Shown here: in pieces, positions 33,942 through 46,265 of the stretch | Position numbering within the stretch: position 1 is the first letter of the stretch | How the letters are laid out: each line of letters opens with the position of its first letter | From: Tenrec ecaudatus | Taxonomy: Eukaryota; Chordata; Mammalia; Afrosoricida; Tenrecidae | Direction of reading: 5' to 3' | Length of the DNA stretch: 64,000 bases | NCBI RefSeq assembly: GCF_050624435.1 | Contig: NC_134537.1 | Coordinates: forward strand, 12,334,584 to 12,398,583 | Program-made: the position numbers and the translations under genes | The notes under the pieces: generated by a model | Seen by the model: the letters and a program-made list of their open reading frames with translations, nothing else | What the model was told of the DNA's origin: nothing | Databases searched by the model: none

Positions 33942-34264
33942 AGGACTCAGAGTGGTGAGCATGATGGGGTTCCGAGGCCAGTCTGTCTTCTGGGACAAAT
34001 GTTAGTACTGTCCCCATCCCTACCCAGAAATGACCCAGACAATCTGGGTGACATACAACAGGCCACCTGCCAAGCCCAAAGCTGAGACCCATACCTGTGA
34101 CATGAAGAGCAACATCAGACTTCCCAGAAAGGACTGGGAGGGGGGAGGGTTGAGGAAGGGACAGACTTATTCATTATCCCCAGACCAGCACCTGGGCAGG
34201 GACCAAGCTCAGGTCTTAACCTTCTTCTCTGGCAGCCAGACAAAGCCCACCCCAGAACCACACT

Positions 34265-34900
34265 TTCCATGTCAAAAGTAAAATGCAGAGGATTAAAAGG
34301 GAAATCAGTTATATTGAAATATAGCTACCAATGCTTAAAAATGAATTTTGGATAGAGTTCTATAGGTGCTTCTTTAATCCATATACTTAATAAAAGCTAA
34401 CCGTGGGTCTAAGGACTGCCCTGCTGGTGTAGGGGTTACCCATTGGGCTCTTAGCTGTAAGGTCTGCAGCTTGAAACCACCCAACTACTCCTCGGGAGCA
34501 AGATGGGGCTCTTGGCAAGTCACGGTCTCAGAAACCCACAGGGGCAGTCTTACCCTGCCCTGTGGGGTCACTGGATATGTCGGAATAGGCTCCACAGTTG
34601 TGAGTTTGGCCCAGGGTGAGCTGTGAAGGAGTTTTGATTCGTACTATGATTTTGAAAAGGCCATGAGAAACAAGGGTAAGATTTCAAAAATACTTGTAAC
34701 ATCCATGAAGGAATATGGAGGTACTGCCATTTCTTTTGGTCCCAGGTATTGCTAATACCTCAGGGGTATTGTCTCCTCGCGTGTCCATAATTGAAGGAAA
34801 TTCTGGGTTTCAGTTAGAAATTAATGAGAACGAGATGTAATTTTTCCCCTGGGATCTCTCTCCATCCCTTCAAGGGGCCTGTTAAGAGTCCCTGAAATTC
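34265..34900. mobile_element. Old hAT-like DNA transposon remnant, split by a SINE
   Basis: TCAGTTATATTGAAATATAG, then after the SINE TTCAGTTAGAAATTAATGAG and a worn terminus GGGGCCTGTTAAGAGTCCCTG-like end (34877-34896). The left terminus is not clear. Confidence 0.45.
34411..34606 (+). mobile_element. AfroSINE
   Basis: CTGTAAGGTCTGCAGCTTGA head, GAAACCCACAGGGGCAGTCT, tail CACAGTTGTGAGTTTGG. Interrupts the older DNA element. Confidence 0.8.
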
Positions 34901-34998
34901 AGAGGCAAAACTCACCTCTGTCCACAGCAGTCAGGTGATGCCCTGGGGAAGAGAGGAAAGGGGGATTAGTAACCGGAGGGGACCCCCAGACTACCCAG

Positions 34999-35180
34999 GG
35001 CTCTCAAAGGCGGGCAGCCCGTGTCTGTGGCAGCGTGGAAGTGTGCTCCCTCAAGTTGGTGGCGGATTTTTCAGAAGTAGGTCCGCAGGCCTTTCTTCCT
35101 TCACATACCCCTGTGTGGGCTCAAAGGCTCACCTTTCTGTCGGCAACCAAGTGCGTGAACCCAGGGACGCCTAAGAACAT
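34999..35180 (-). mobile_element. SINE, second AfroSINE-related type
   Basis: AGAAGTAGGTCCGCAGGCCT and TTCTTCCTTCAC match the 6.62-kb type, and GGGCTCAAAGGCTCACCTTT is a worn B-box region. Confidence 0.5.
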
Positions 35181-35286
35181 CGGGTTCTTGACCTGGGTAC
35201 TGGTGGCCAGTAAGTTCAGGTTTGAGGCGATCCGCCCCTCCTAGACACTCAGAATCCGGGTCCTTAACCTGCATAACTAATTGACC

Positions 35287-35289
35287 TCT

Positions 35290-35378
<89 letters not shown>
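35287..35378. repeat. (TG)n(AG)n compound microsatellite
   Basis: About 13 TG units followed by about 32 AG units. Confidence 0.97.
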
Positions 35379-35381
<3 letters not shown>

Positions 35382-35668
35382 AGTGAAAATTCACAGAGAT
35401 TCTGGTTCTACACGATTTTTCCCCAAAAGGACACTTAGGCTACATCAAAGGCATAGAAGTTCGCACAAGGGGGAACACACGCAGAAACACACTGCCGGGG
35501 AGTCGCAGCGAGCCCGACAGGTCCCTGCATATACCGGTAGTAACAGAGCCCCTGCCAGCCTAGGCCACAGATAGATATGGTGAGACGGGGTGCACTGTTT
35601 TTAGGAGGCAGTCCCAAGTAAGAGGAGGCTTCCCATCCTTGCTCGTGGGGGAGAGGGTGGCCCTGTCA

Positions 35669-35762
35669 CCTGGCTTTTTAAAATGTTTATTTTATTTACT
35701 TAAATAAAAAGAATATTGACTTTATTGCTTTTGTTAAAAAAAAAAACAAACAAACAAAACAG
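35669..35762. repeat. AT-rich low-complexity tract
   Basis: TTTATTT-rich then poly-A with AAAC units. Confidence 0.8.
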
Positions 35763-37462
35763 GAAACTCACCGTAAGGAATTCCAAGTGAGGCAGAGAAG
35801 ATCACAGCCACCCAGGCCTCCCCAAGCTAGGAAGGGGAAGCTAACCACCGAGGGCGGCTGGGTAAAGGATGCCTCTCTCTGTTCCCTCTGGGAGGGAGGG
35901 AGGCAGCCGGGAAAGTGCTTTCGGGGAGCAGGAATCTCTTCTCCACAAAGATGCTCCTCTTGGCTTGAAGGAAGCCTAGGGAAAGTTGCTGAGGATGGCA
36001 GTGTCCTGTAGGGAAGTGCTGGTCTTAGGACCTCCCTCGCCCCCAGCCTGTACAGGTCCCAGGCTACTCTCCACCCCCACCCCCACCTCCAGGGACCAAA
36101 GGTACCTTTGAGGCCTGCCTGTGTTGTTTGCTCATTGTTTACCTGTCACTTGGCCAGGTGCCAACTGCAGGGCACTCCACAGTGCTCGGAGCTTTTGCGA
36201 GGGATGTGATGTGTGTGGGGGTGGGGTGGGGGTGTCACCAGTAGCCCACTGGGGTCATGGTGATGGGTGTCTCGGGAGGGAGGTCAAGACAAGGCCAGCC
36301 CTTGGCTGGTGCAGGGAGACTCTGTCCTGGCACAGAACTCCAACAGGTGTCCAGCCTGCCTTCTTGAGCTGGTGCCCGGACGTTCCTGGTTTGATGTGGT
36401 CATTTGTGGCGTCAGCTCCCGGTTGGTGTCACAGGCGCTGCCTGTTGGAGCCACATCCGGTGCTGGAGGAACAGTGGAGGGGGGGCGGGGGGGACTGGGG
36501 AGCACATTCTTCTGCCTTAGTGTCACAGGCATGCATGTTCACACCAGGCCCTGGTCGTTGAAGGCCAGCAAGGCCACACTCCCCCAGATGGGCATTCTAT
36601 CCAGCTTGCTAGCTGCCCATGTGGGGTGACATCAGGGTGAACACACGCCAGCAGCTGGCTGTCTACTTGTTCAGGCTCAGGGGGTGGGGAAGCAGTTCCC
36701 ACCTTGGAAGCCATCTGGGATCGGTGAGGCAGCTGGGCATGGGGCCGTCTCTGTGATCTGCTGCAGCTGTGTGCCCCAGGGAGCCAACATCTGGATGGGC
36801 AGCTCCGACATCGTGAGCCAGCTGTTCCCAAAACACCCTCCTGCCCCCCGGGATTTGTCTGGCTCTCATATGGCAGCCACAGGTGTCTCACCGGCTGCCG
36901 TTTCCCAATCAGATGTTGGCACGTCTGGGCTCCTGCACCCCTGCGGTCAATCGGAATGTCCCCATTACTCAGGCCGGAGGTGGCCTGTAAGGAAACCCTG
37001 TGCCTCTGACCACCGTCCCTGGGGCTCCAAGTTCCTGGGGGAAGGGGCGGGAGGGGAGCCAGCAGCACTCTGTACTTTTTGCCACTCTGGCCCCTCCCAG
37101 GCTGTTCCCATCTTTCATTCGCTCAGCCCTTTGCCCCGATCAGCTCTGCCAGGGGATTGGGATACAAAGGTGTCAGGCCTGTCCCTGCCCTCAGGACTCT
37201 GCCCCAAGGAGAAGACTCCAGGGTGAGTCCTTTAGGAACAGCATGAAGGGGACTACTGATGGTCACTCTTTCCCACTTGCATCTGCACATGTTTTAGGGG
37301 ATGTTCAGAAAGGGGGGAATGGCCTCTCAAGGACCCCGTGGAGACCCCTAGGTCTTCCAGGTGGAGTGTCCCCCCACGAGCACCAACTTGCCTAGCGGGG
37401 TGGGTCCCCAGTGCCTCACGCCGCCTCACGCCCACTGCCTGTGTCTCCCGGCCTCCCCGCAG
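35763..37462 (+). other. SCN5A: SCN5A intron 1, 3' end, unique DNA
   Basis: No interspersed repeat recognised in the last 1.7 kb before exon 2. G-rich runs lie at 36478-36500. The 36523-37068 minus and 36684-37226 plus open frames overlap each other and carry no domain. Confidence 0.45.
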
Positions 37463-37776
37463 GCAGCGTGAGGAAGGCCAGTGCCCAGAAGCAGGATGAG
37501 AAGATGGCACACTTCTTGCTACCCCGGGGCACCAGCAACTTCCGCAGGTTCACCCGGGAGTCCCTGGCGGCCATCGAGAAGCGCGCGGTGGAGAAGCAGG
37601 CCCGCAGCGCGACCGCCACACAGGAGAGCCGAGATGGGCTGCCGGAGGAGCACGTGCCCCGGCCCCAGCTGGACCTGCAGGCCTCCAAGAAGCTGCCCGA
37701 TCTCTACGGCAACCCGCCCCGGGAGCTCATCGGGGAGCCACTGGAGGACCTGGACCCATTCTACAGCACCCAAAAG
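37463..37776 (+). CDS. SCN5A: SCN5A exon 2: 5' UTR end, start codon and residues 1-91
   Basis: The acceptor is CCTCCCCGCAG|GCAGCGTGAGG. After 41 nt of 5' UTR the start codon is at 37504, in the context GAGAAGATGG, followed by 91 codons ending LDPFYSTQK. This is the cytoplasmic N-terminal domain of Nav1.5. It contains the conserved [15 protein letters not shown] stretch, the [11 protein letters not shown] motif and an acidic run before S1. The length is identical to human, with substitutions mainly in residues 28-52. No in-frame stop precedes the ATG within the exon, but the ATG corresponds to the human start. The donor AAG|GTTATG is weak (T at +3, T at +5), which is unusual among the donors seen here. 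Confidence 0.96.
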
Positions 37777-39595
37777 GTTATGCATCCTGACATGCACGTG
37801 ACAAGGAGGGGACCTAGGTGCCTGTTCCTTCGGGTGTGCGGTGTGGGGTGTGCGGTGTCCACCTGGCCAGCCACCGCAATTTTAGAGTTCTGGGCTCTGA
37901 GCAAGGGGTGTGTGGCTTGAGATGGTGCTGTAAAAAAGAGAGTCCACTCTCCAATCGGACCTTCCTGTGGGATGTCGATGGTGCGCTCTGTGGGTACAGC
38001 CCCACTCCTCCACCTCCCGGGCACTTCTCCGAGCTCCTGCTGGGTGACCCAGAGTCAGGCTCTGGGTTCTGCCTGGCCTGAGCTTGTGGGGACCCCTCTC
38101 CTTGTAGAGGCTATGTGTACCCCCATGCCCTACCGGGTGTCAGGGAGAGCTCACTGGGCCTCAGCTATGCCAGGGTGGCCCAGGCTGGGCCATAGCAGCC
38201 GCTCCCTCCCCCTGCCCCGGGGCTTTGTGAGGCCGCACTGACCAAGGAGGCCAGTGGGAATCTGATAGGGGTGGAGGGTCAGCAGCCACCTGGTTGGGGG
38301 TGGGGGAAGAATCTCCCATGGTGCTTCCTAACTGGTGAGAGAGAAGAGGGGACTTTTGACTCTTATTGGGGTGGGGGTAGGGTCGGAGGTGCTGTGAAAA
38401 TATATTTGTTCCCAGAAGACACATCCTCACCACCTCAGACCCGGCCTTGACCTTAACACTCGGGGTCCTTTTCCCCAGTCCTTGTCCCCCCCCCCCCCCG
38501 ATCCTGGGTACTCAGGGTTCCTGCAGGGACATGGGCTCCAGGTGGCTCTGGGCACTGCCGGAAGCAGGTGGATTTGAGTTGGAGTGAAGCCTTTCTCCAG
38601 CAGACCATGGTGGACAGGGGCCTGACAGAAGTTAGTGCCGGGCTGAGGACACTGGCTCAGGGTTCACCGTAGGAGTCTGATGTGTGTAAGGGAGGGAGAG
38701 CGAGTGTGAGCACAAGCAGGAGTGGATACTCTACCTGTGCCAGTCAGGGCTGGTGTGTGTGTCACCATGTGTCGGAGACCAAGAGCCTGGGGGTAGGCGT
38801 GGATTCCCCCAGCGGCCGTGTCTGCAGGCACATGCAGGCATGAGTGTGTGGAGGAAAAGCCCTTCATGGGCGTCCACCTGCGCTTCCAGCTGGTTCAGAT
38901 GAGGCCAAGGTCAGGTGCTGGGCCCACAGTCCGGGGCAGGGGAAGATAAGGGGGGTGATTCAGGGTGGGCGGACTTAGGTTATGGTTGGTCGGGAAGCCT
39001 TGGGGTTGGGATGGTGACGAGGTTGGAGTTGACTGGGATCCAATTGTGAGTCACAGGATCAGTCTGGGACTCCGGTTGGGGACTGGACATTTGGGGACTG
39101 GTGACAGTTCCGCCTGGGCTGTGAGGCATGCTGTCTCCTCTGTCCCTTTGCCCCCACCCCCTAAGAATGCTGAAACGGTGGAAGGAAGTCTGGCCCCTAA
39201 TGGGCTGACCCTTCTTGCTGACCCCTCTGCACTCAGGGCTGCACTGTCTCAGCCTGGGGCAAGCAGTGTCCAACCCCCTGTCCCCTGCACCAGGTAGACT
39301 CTTTTGAAAGCCTGGGGAGAGGAGCCCCATCTAGGGCTGCTCGTGACCCCACCAGCGGAAGACCATAGGCTGTTTGCTCAAAGCGGGATGGGCCTGTGAG
39401 CCAGCCTGGACTCAGGAGACCGAGGCTGGGGACATATCTATGTGTAACTTGCCCTTAACACTTTCTCCCCGACCCAGATCCCCCGGTCCCCATTGTGCCT
39501 GCCAGGGAAGGAGAAGGCAGAAGAGTGTGGAATTAAAAGGCTGCTTCTGGCTAAGAACTGTAATTCTGAAACTAAAGCAAATCCCAACTCTCAGA
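37777..39595 (+). other. SCN5A: SCN5A intron 2, unique part
   Basis: A poly-C run lies at 38487-38500. No exon or repeat is named before the LTR-like element at 39601. Confidence 0.45.
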
Positions 39596-39600
39596 CCTAG

Positions 39601-40114
39601 TGCGTCAGTCCAGGTGGACTAGAGAAACAGTTTCATAGACACTCGTGTGTATAAGAAAGAGCTTTATTTACAAGAGCAGTTGAATATTGAGAAAATATCC
39701 CAGCCCAGTACAGATAAAGTCCCTAAGTCCGACATTAGCCCATATGGCTGATACCAATCTATAAAGACCTCTTCAGATTCACGAAACACATGCAATGAAA
39801 TCGAATGCAGGAAGATCACAGGTGATTGGGTGGGAAGTGTTGTGGATCCAGTGACGTTGTAAGCATCTCAGCCCTAGCAGGGATCTCCATGTGGCTTCTC
39901 CAGCTCCAGAGGTCTGGCTCCATCAGCCTCTCTCCATGTGTCTTCTCCACGGGGGATGTCTCCCAGGGAGTGAGCATGTGTCCCGCCTCCAGCGAGCTAT
40001 TTATCTCCTTAGCACCTCCAAATGAGGTCATTAAGCTACGATCTGGTGGACAGGCTAGACTCCACTCCTCCACTCTGAATCCTCAAATTGACACCAGATT
40101 GTGTAACTACCACA
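39601..40114. mobile_element. LTR-like element, complete 514-bp copy (probable solo LTR)
   Basis: The element starts TGCGTCAGTCC and ends AACTACCACA, giving TG...CA termini. It is flanked by a perfect 5-bp direct repeat CCTAG (39596-39600 and 40115-40119). Shared internal blocks such as CATCCCAGCCCAGTNCAGAT and ATGCAATGANNCNGAATGCA (N for differing bases) recur in the copies at 11.7, 33.4 and 41.4 kb. No protein-coding capacity is seen. TG...CA ends with a 5-bp target duplication suggest a solo LTR of an ERVL-like retrovirus. The orientation is uncertain. It lies just upstream of exon 3. Confidence 0.7.
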
Positions 40115-40260
40115 CCTAGCCTACCCTTACCCACTCCCTCAGTGGATTGAGCAGTGAGGGTCCCTGTGGCTGCCCCCCCCCCCAATCCTTCCTTAGGCCA
40201 TCTCTTCTTCCTCCCCCACACCCTCACAGCCAGGGTCCCAGGACTTCCAGGGTCCAGTAG

Positions 40261-40515
<255 letters not shown>

Positions 40516-41367
40516 TGAGGGTCGGGGGGGTGCTGATGTCCTGCAGGGTCCTCGGGCAAGGAGCGTGGCGGTCACCTGGGAGCTGGTGCTAAATGCAGGC
40601 TCCCGGGCCTTACCCCAGAAGCCAGCCCTGCCCCTGCATGTTAACGAGAGCCTGGGGGCTCTTGGTCACACACAGAATGGACACCCGCCCCTAGCCCTCC
40701 AGTGGGAGATGCCCTGTGCTAGAAGCTAGACCGCTGGTGACCCCTGAAAAAAGGAGGCCCCTCCCTGTGCCCCTGGTGTCCCAAATGTCACCCCCCACCA
40801 CACTCGGACCCCTCCACCCTGCACCCCACCGCCGCTTTCAGGGCCTTGGGTCTCCGGGGACCCAGCCAGGAAAAGGCCCTTTTCCAGGGAAGAGGCCTCC
40901 AACTGATTCGCTCCTGGGCCTCTTTCAGGGGAGGTGGCGCTGGCTCTCCGTTAGGTGTTGACAACGTGTTTGCGGCTCCAGAGTCTCGCAGAGAACTCTA
41001 GCCTGGCCGGCATTACATTGTGTAACCCACACCGGAGAAGGCCTGCCTCGGAGGGGAGTGACAGGCGGGCTGCTGGGTAATCAGGGGCATGTACCAGTCT
41101 TGGGATCCGGGTGCGCTTTGGACCCAGGGCCAGCCTTTGCCCCCTCCACCTTCCATCGCGTGGGGTGGTGGGGTGATGCTTCTGAACTCCAGAGAAGGGG
41201 CTCAGAGGGACCTCTGGTGGAGGGTGATGCCTGGTGTTCCAGAGACCCATCGCCGGGGTCCGGTGATGCCCGGGCGATCCCTCTTCGGGCTGTGGCAGCA
41301 AGCAGAGGCGCACCCTGGGTCAGCTTCACTGCCCCTTCATGGGTGCTGCTGGCCTCAGTGCTCATAA

Positions 41368-41737
41368 TGTGTTAGTCGGGGTTGACTAGAGAGACAAACC
41401 CAGGGATATTCCTGTGTAAGAGAGAACTTTATATGAAAGAGCAACTGTACATTAAAAAGCATCCCAGCCCAGTCCAGATCAAGTCCATAAGTCTGATATT
41501 AGTCCACATGTTATGCTCATCCCTAAGCTCCTCTTCAGACTCACGCAGCCATGCAATGATGCTGAAGGCAGGAAGATCACAGGCCGGTGGGTGGGAAGTC
41601 TTGTGGATCCACTGGTGGTGGAAGCATCTCAGTGCTGCTGTGGGTCTCCACGTGGCTCCTCCAGCTCCAGGGCTCTGGCTCCATCAGCATAGCCCCATCT
41701 GGCTTGTCAGCAAGAAGACAAAACAGAGAGTGATTTG
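41368..41737. mobile_element. LTR-like element, 3'-truncated copy
   Basis: Starts TGTGTTAGTCGGGG and is collinear with the 33.4-kb copy until about the GACAAAACAGAGAGTG block, after which unrelated sequence follows. The last roughly 150 bp of the family are missing. Lies in intron 3. Confidence 0.65.
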
Positions 41738-41921
41738 TTGTGGGTCTTCTGGACTGGCCCCACGTGGTCCCTCAAGGACCCTTCAGTGTCCTCCTCTGGG
41801 TGGGCTTTTTCTGAGACCCAGACAAGAAAGGGTCTGCTCACCCAGGAGCCCAGAGGCGAGGCCAGGAGGCTTCAGAAAAGTGGCCCCCTAGTGAGCTTAA
41901 CTCACAAATAAAAGGAGCACT

Positions 41922-42118
41922 CACTAGGATCCAGTCGATGCCGACTCACGGTGACCCTGTAGGACAGGGATGAACTGCCCCTGTGAGTTTCCAAGATGGT
42001 TACTCTTTACGGGAGTAGAGAGCCTCCTCTTTCTCCGTCAGTGTGCTTGGTGGCTTTGAACTTCTGCTACCTTGGCAGATCACAGCCCAATGCATAACCA
42101 CTACATCCCCAGGGCTCC
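41922..42118 (-). mobile_element. AfroSINE
   Basis: GTCGATGCCGACTCACGGTG, TTTACGGGAGTAGAGAGCCT and end CCCCAGGGCTCC. Confidence 0.85.
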
Positions 42119-43552
42119 TCCATTGAGCTTGGAGGAATGGTCACGGTCACGAATGGACACTAACAAGTTAGGAGTTCCTGCAGGCTAGGGAGGGACCCAG
42201 CTAACTTCCCTTGACAGCGTTCAGTCCTGAGCCCACGCAGACCTGGGAGTGGGGGTGGGGTGGGAGTGGGGACAGTGCCTTGTTTTAACAGCACATCAGC
42301 GCCAACTACACTCCTTCCTTCCCCTCTTCCAGCTTGCCCCTGGCTTTCTCACTAGGGACAGTCTTACTCACAGCCCCGCCCCCCTATATCCCCCCGCCCC
42401 CACCCCCCACCCCCGCTATGAGGCTACAGAGGCGGGCTCCAGGTTCAGGAGACAGCTGCTTTGCCCGTGGTGAAGTCTGAGGTTCCAGGTTTCACTCAGC
42501 CATTCTGCCACTGCTCCTGAGCTCCCCGTAGGGGCCAGGCACTGCAGAAGACCCCATGGGAGCCCCAAGCCCAAGCCCGGTCGTGCCCTTGTCCCCTTAA
42601 GGATGTTACAACCCCCTGCAAGACCCCAAACAGTCACGCACAACCTCATCATCACTTCTGCCAGAGTGTGGCCCAGGCCTGAGGAGGGGGAGGGCAGGAC
42701 TGGAGGGCAGGAGGGTGGACAGTCTTCCTTACTCCGAGCCACAAGCCATGGCTCTGAGCCTCACCTGGAGGGCGGTCCCTCTCAGGAAGCATCCTCCCGC
42801 ACTCACCTAGGACTCTCACCTGGGGCTTCTCCTCCAGGTATCTAACCAACGGGGCACTGCTTGGCAGCCACAGCAGCCCCCAGGGAGGCAGCAGCAGCCC
42901 TGGGGTTCCTGCAAGGCCGCAGACTCATCTGTGGGCAGAGGAGAGGCCAGAGGCAGCTGGGCCAGGAGGCAGTGTGGACGCCAGGGTCCCAAGCCCTGAC
43001 CGAGGGTCCTCTGAGCTGCGTTGCTGAGTCTGTGAGGCACTGGTTCCACATGGCGCAGACTCTGAGCTGGCCTGTGTCCCCCAGGGCCGCTGCCCCAGGG
43101 AAGTGGCCCAGAGCCTAAGGGAGGCCCTGTACCTGCTCCGAGCAGCTGCCTTGACGCTCTGCTATCTGGGAAGGGCAGCCCATTGCTGGCCCACAACACT
43201 GCCACGTAGTGGGCTCAGGGTGGCCCTAAGGGGGAGGAAAGAGCCCAGGTTTGCGAGTTTGGGGAGTAGTCTCTCTGTGTCCTGCAGTGTGCCTTAACTA
43301 AATGGGGAACATCACCCACAGGAGGCTCTTCTTAAAACTGTGGGATCTGCAGCCCCATCCGCCGACCTGCCAGGTCAGAACCTTCCCTCAGGCAAGGTCC
43401 CCAAGGATCCCTGGGCACCCTGCCCTCCGGCAGGTAGTTTCCGAATGTCAGCCTGTCTCACCTGGGTCACCTATGTAGCATGCGGATTCCTAACCCTATC
43501 CCCACCATGACCCACCGTGGGAAAACCGTAACCCTGCAAGCCAGGCCTGCAG
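42119..43552 (+). other. SCN5A: SCN5A intron 3, unique DNA
   Basis: C-rich runs at 42376-42417. No exon or repeat named. Confidence 0.4.
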
Positions 43553-44104
43553 CTCTTCCTCTCCTACCCATCCTCCTCCTCCTCCTCCTCCCCCTCCTTC
43601 TCTCCCTCCTCCTCTCCTCTCCTACCCATCCTCCTCCTTCTCCTCCTCCTCCCCCTCCTTCTCTCCCTCCTCCTCCTCTCCTCTCCTACCCATCCTCCTC
43701 CTTCTCCTCCTCCTCCTCCCCCTCCTTCTCTCCTTCCTCCTCTCCTCCTCTCCTACCCATCCTCCTCCTTCTCTTCCTCCTCCTCCTCCCCCTCCTTCTC
43801 TCCTTCCTCCTCTCCTCCTCTCCTACCCATCCTCCTCCTTCTCCTCCTCCTCCTCCCCCTCCTTCTCTCCCTCCTCCTCTCCTCTCCTACCCATCCTCCT
43901 CCTCCCCCTCCTTCTCTCCCTCCTCCTCCTCCTCCTCTCCCTCCTTCTCTCCCTCCTCCTCTCCTCCTCTCCTACCCATCCTCCTCCTCCTCCTCCCCCT
44001 CCTCCCCCTCCTTCTCTCCCTCCTCCTCTCCTCTCCTACCCATCCTCCTCCCCCTCTTCCTTCTTCCCCACTTCCCCCTCCTCCTCCTCCATCCCCCCTC
44101 CTTT
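43553..44104. repeat. Polypyrimidine CCT-rich minisatellite
   Basis: About 550 bp made almost only of C and T on the + strand. The marker TACCCATCC recurs eight times (43565, 43623, 43687, 43754, 43824, 43888, 43973, 44037), spaced 58-85 bp, between runs of CTC, CCT and CTT. The 210-codon open frame across it is an artefact of composition. Confidence 0.95.
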
Positions 44105-44125
44105 TTGATTAAGATATAATTTACA

Positions 44126-44322
44126 TGGGCACTCTGGTGGCTCAGTGATTCAGCAGTTAGCTGCCAACCAAGAGGTTGGCAGGCCAACCCCACAGTCACT
44201 CCAGGGCGGTCTGGGTGGGAGCTGGGCAGCCCTGTCTGTCTGCTCCCATCAAGAGTCCAGTCTCAGTGCCGGTCAGTCCTATAGGGTCCCCGTAAGTCAG
44301 ATCAAGCCGGTGTCGTGCGGTC
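44126..44322 (+). mobile_element. AfroSINE
   Basis: GGGCACTCTGGTGGCTCAGT head at the 3' edge of the pyrimidine tract; body and tail are moderately diverged. Confidence 0.75.
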
Positions 44323-44444
44323 ATGAGAACCACAGGTGACATGCGGTCAGGGAGTTCTTCCCGCATGCTCCAGGCCCTCTGACCATCCAAAAGACCAAAC
44401 AAGAGATGGAAAGAAAACCCCAGCCAGTTGCCCTGGCGTGGATG

Positions 44445-44620
44445 GGACCGTGATGCGTGGCGGCCCTGTCCATGTGTCTCAGAGCGGAGCTGTGTTCCGC
44501 TCCCGGGTGCTCAGCGGCTGGTTTTCCTCGGGTGGATCGCCAGGCCTTTCTTCTGACGTGCCTCTGAGCATGCTTGAGCCTCCAGCCTGCTGGTTGGTAG
44601 CCCAGTCCCAGCTCATTTCC
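44445..44620 (-). mobile_element. SINE, second AfroSINE-related type
   Basis: AGAGCGGAGCTGTGTTCCGC, GGATCGCCAGGCCTTTCTTC and GTGCCTCTGAGCATG match the 6.62-kb copy. Confidence 0.6.
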
Positions 44621-46265
44621 AGCACTCTTCCCCCCGTCCACCACCCCTGCTCCCCAGCAAAACAACAACAACAAAAAACCCATTAGCAGTCACTCTGCCC
44701 TTCTAGTGTGCAGTCAGGTTTCCTGTTTGGGGTTTCAGTTTGTTGCCGTGGCCGTACCTGTTCAAATACCTCCCGAGCCCCTGAGTACGCAGAGCCCACC
44801 GGGGCATAGTCGGTGGCCGTGAGCCTGGAAAAGGCAGCAGGGACCAGAGAACATGTAAAAGGGGCCAGGGAGACCGCGCCTGCTCACACGGAGGCCGCCC
44901 AGAAGCCAGAGAGAGGAGCCTGTTTCTCTGGGCACACCCAGGCATTTGTGGTGTGTCGTGCCGGCCGGCACAGGCAGGCTCCCTCGGTACTTCTTTACTA
45001 CCAGCCCCGCTCTCGCCCGCAGCACATCCTGGAAAGCTGAAGAGAAAGTAGATGTGAGCATGTGGAATCATTTCTCCTGTTATCCTTGTTGTAGTCTTGC
45101 AGAATGTGTTCCTGCAGGGATTAAAGAAAAGAACCCAGCTGAACCTCCAAACACCCCTGCGGTTGCATTCACAGGCCCCTGTGCACATGGAGGATGCCGT
45201 GCCTTCTTAGGGGCACAGGGTCTGTTCACAGAACCCTCCCACGCTTCTCCACCACATCAGTGGGCATGCCAACCACGCGGCTTGGAGTTGTTGAGTTTGG
45301 AGGCGGGTCTTGTTTTGTTTTTTAACTCCTTCAATGGCACAGAGAGATGAAAACACCCCCTACGGTTAATTTTCCTCTTTGGAGGTCTTGACTCTCTGGG
45401 GGCAGAACAAACCAAACTTCAGGCTTCTCCCCACAACCCGTCCAAGCAGTCCTGGCTGATATTTTACTCGTGGTCCCTTTAGGAACTGGGCATTAGGGGA
45501 CAATGACAGGGCAGAATTGACGAGGGAGACTTGGCCTGTGCCTCTGTCTGCACAGGACACCAGCTTGGTCTTCAGTCTGAAATGACCAGCCTGTGCAAGC
45601 AGGTGTCCCCTGACCAGGAGACCAGGTGCCTCATCTGGTAAGGCTGCAGGTGGGACTTCCCCGGGGAGTCCTGAGGCCACACTTACAGAAACTGGGACTC
45701 GGTCTAGCTAGGAAGTGGGGATCCATGCAGACGCACGCGCGCACGCACACGCAGGGATGCCTGAGGGTGGTGAAGAGCTGTCTTCAAGGCCACAGGGTGC
45801 AGGAAAGGGCTCTGGGAGAGATGGGCAATGGCTGCATCCCACCCTCAGCCAGTACCCAGGTGGGCCACCCCGTCACTGCCCACGGGGGGACACGCAGTGG
45901 GCTTCCTGCTGCTTCCTGGGCTTGATGGAAGACTGGGCGCTCCCCTCTGCCACATTCTCTGGTCAAGGCAGCTCGTGTTCACCACTGCTTTCTGTCCTGG
46001 CGTGGGAGCTGTGAGCAACCCGGCCAGAGCTGAAAGGGGCTGGACCTGTGTCTGAGCAAGCAGTGAGCCCCTACAGCTCCGCCCACCCTGCTTTAGAGGG
46101 CTGGACAAGCTCTCAGGGGCCGGCCATCTCAGTGCCTCTTCCAGAAGCTTCCTACCCAGCGTGACCAAAGGCCCCTGTGGTTTCTGACGGCATCCGCCTC
46201 GGAGTCCTTCTGGGCTGTGTGTGACCCAGGGCCACCCCAATGACAGAAAGTCTCCTCCCTCCTCC
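44621..46265 (+). other. SCN5A: SCN5A intron 3, unique DNA
   Basis: No supported feature. Open frames of 130-160 codons on both strands overlap and lack domains. Confidence 0.4.

Noticed and set aside
37411..37920. 169-codon frame starting at an upstream ATG (37411)
   Set aside because: The upstream ATG lies before the exon 2 acceptor, and the tail lies after its donor. The real start is 37504.
43480..44112. 210-codon open frame rich in Pro, Ser and Leu
   Set aside because: It is the translation of the C/T minisatellite inside intron 3.
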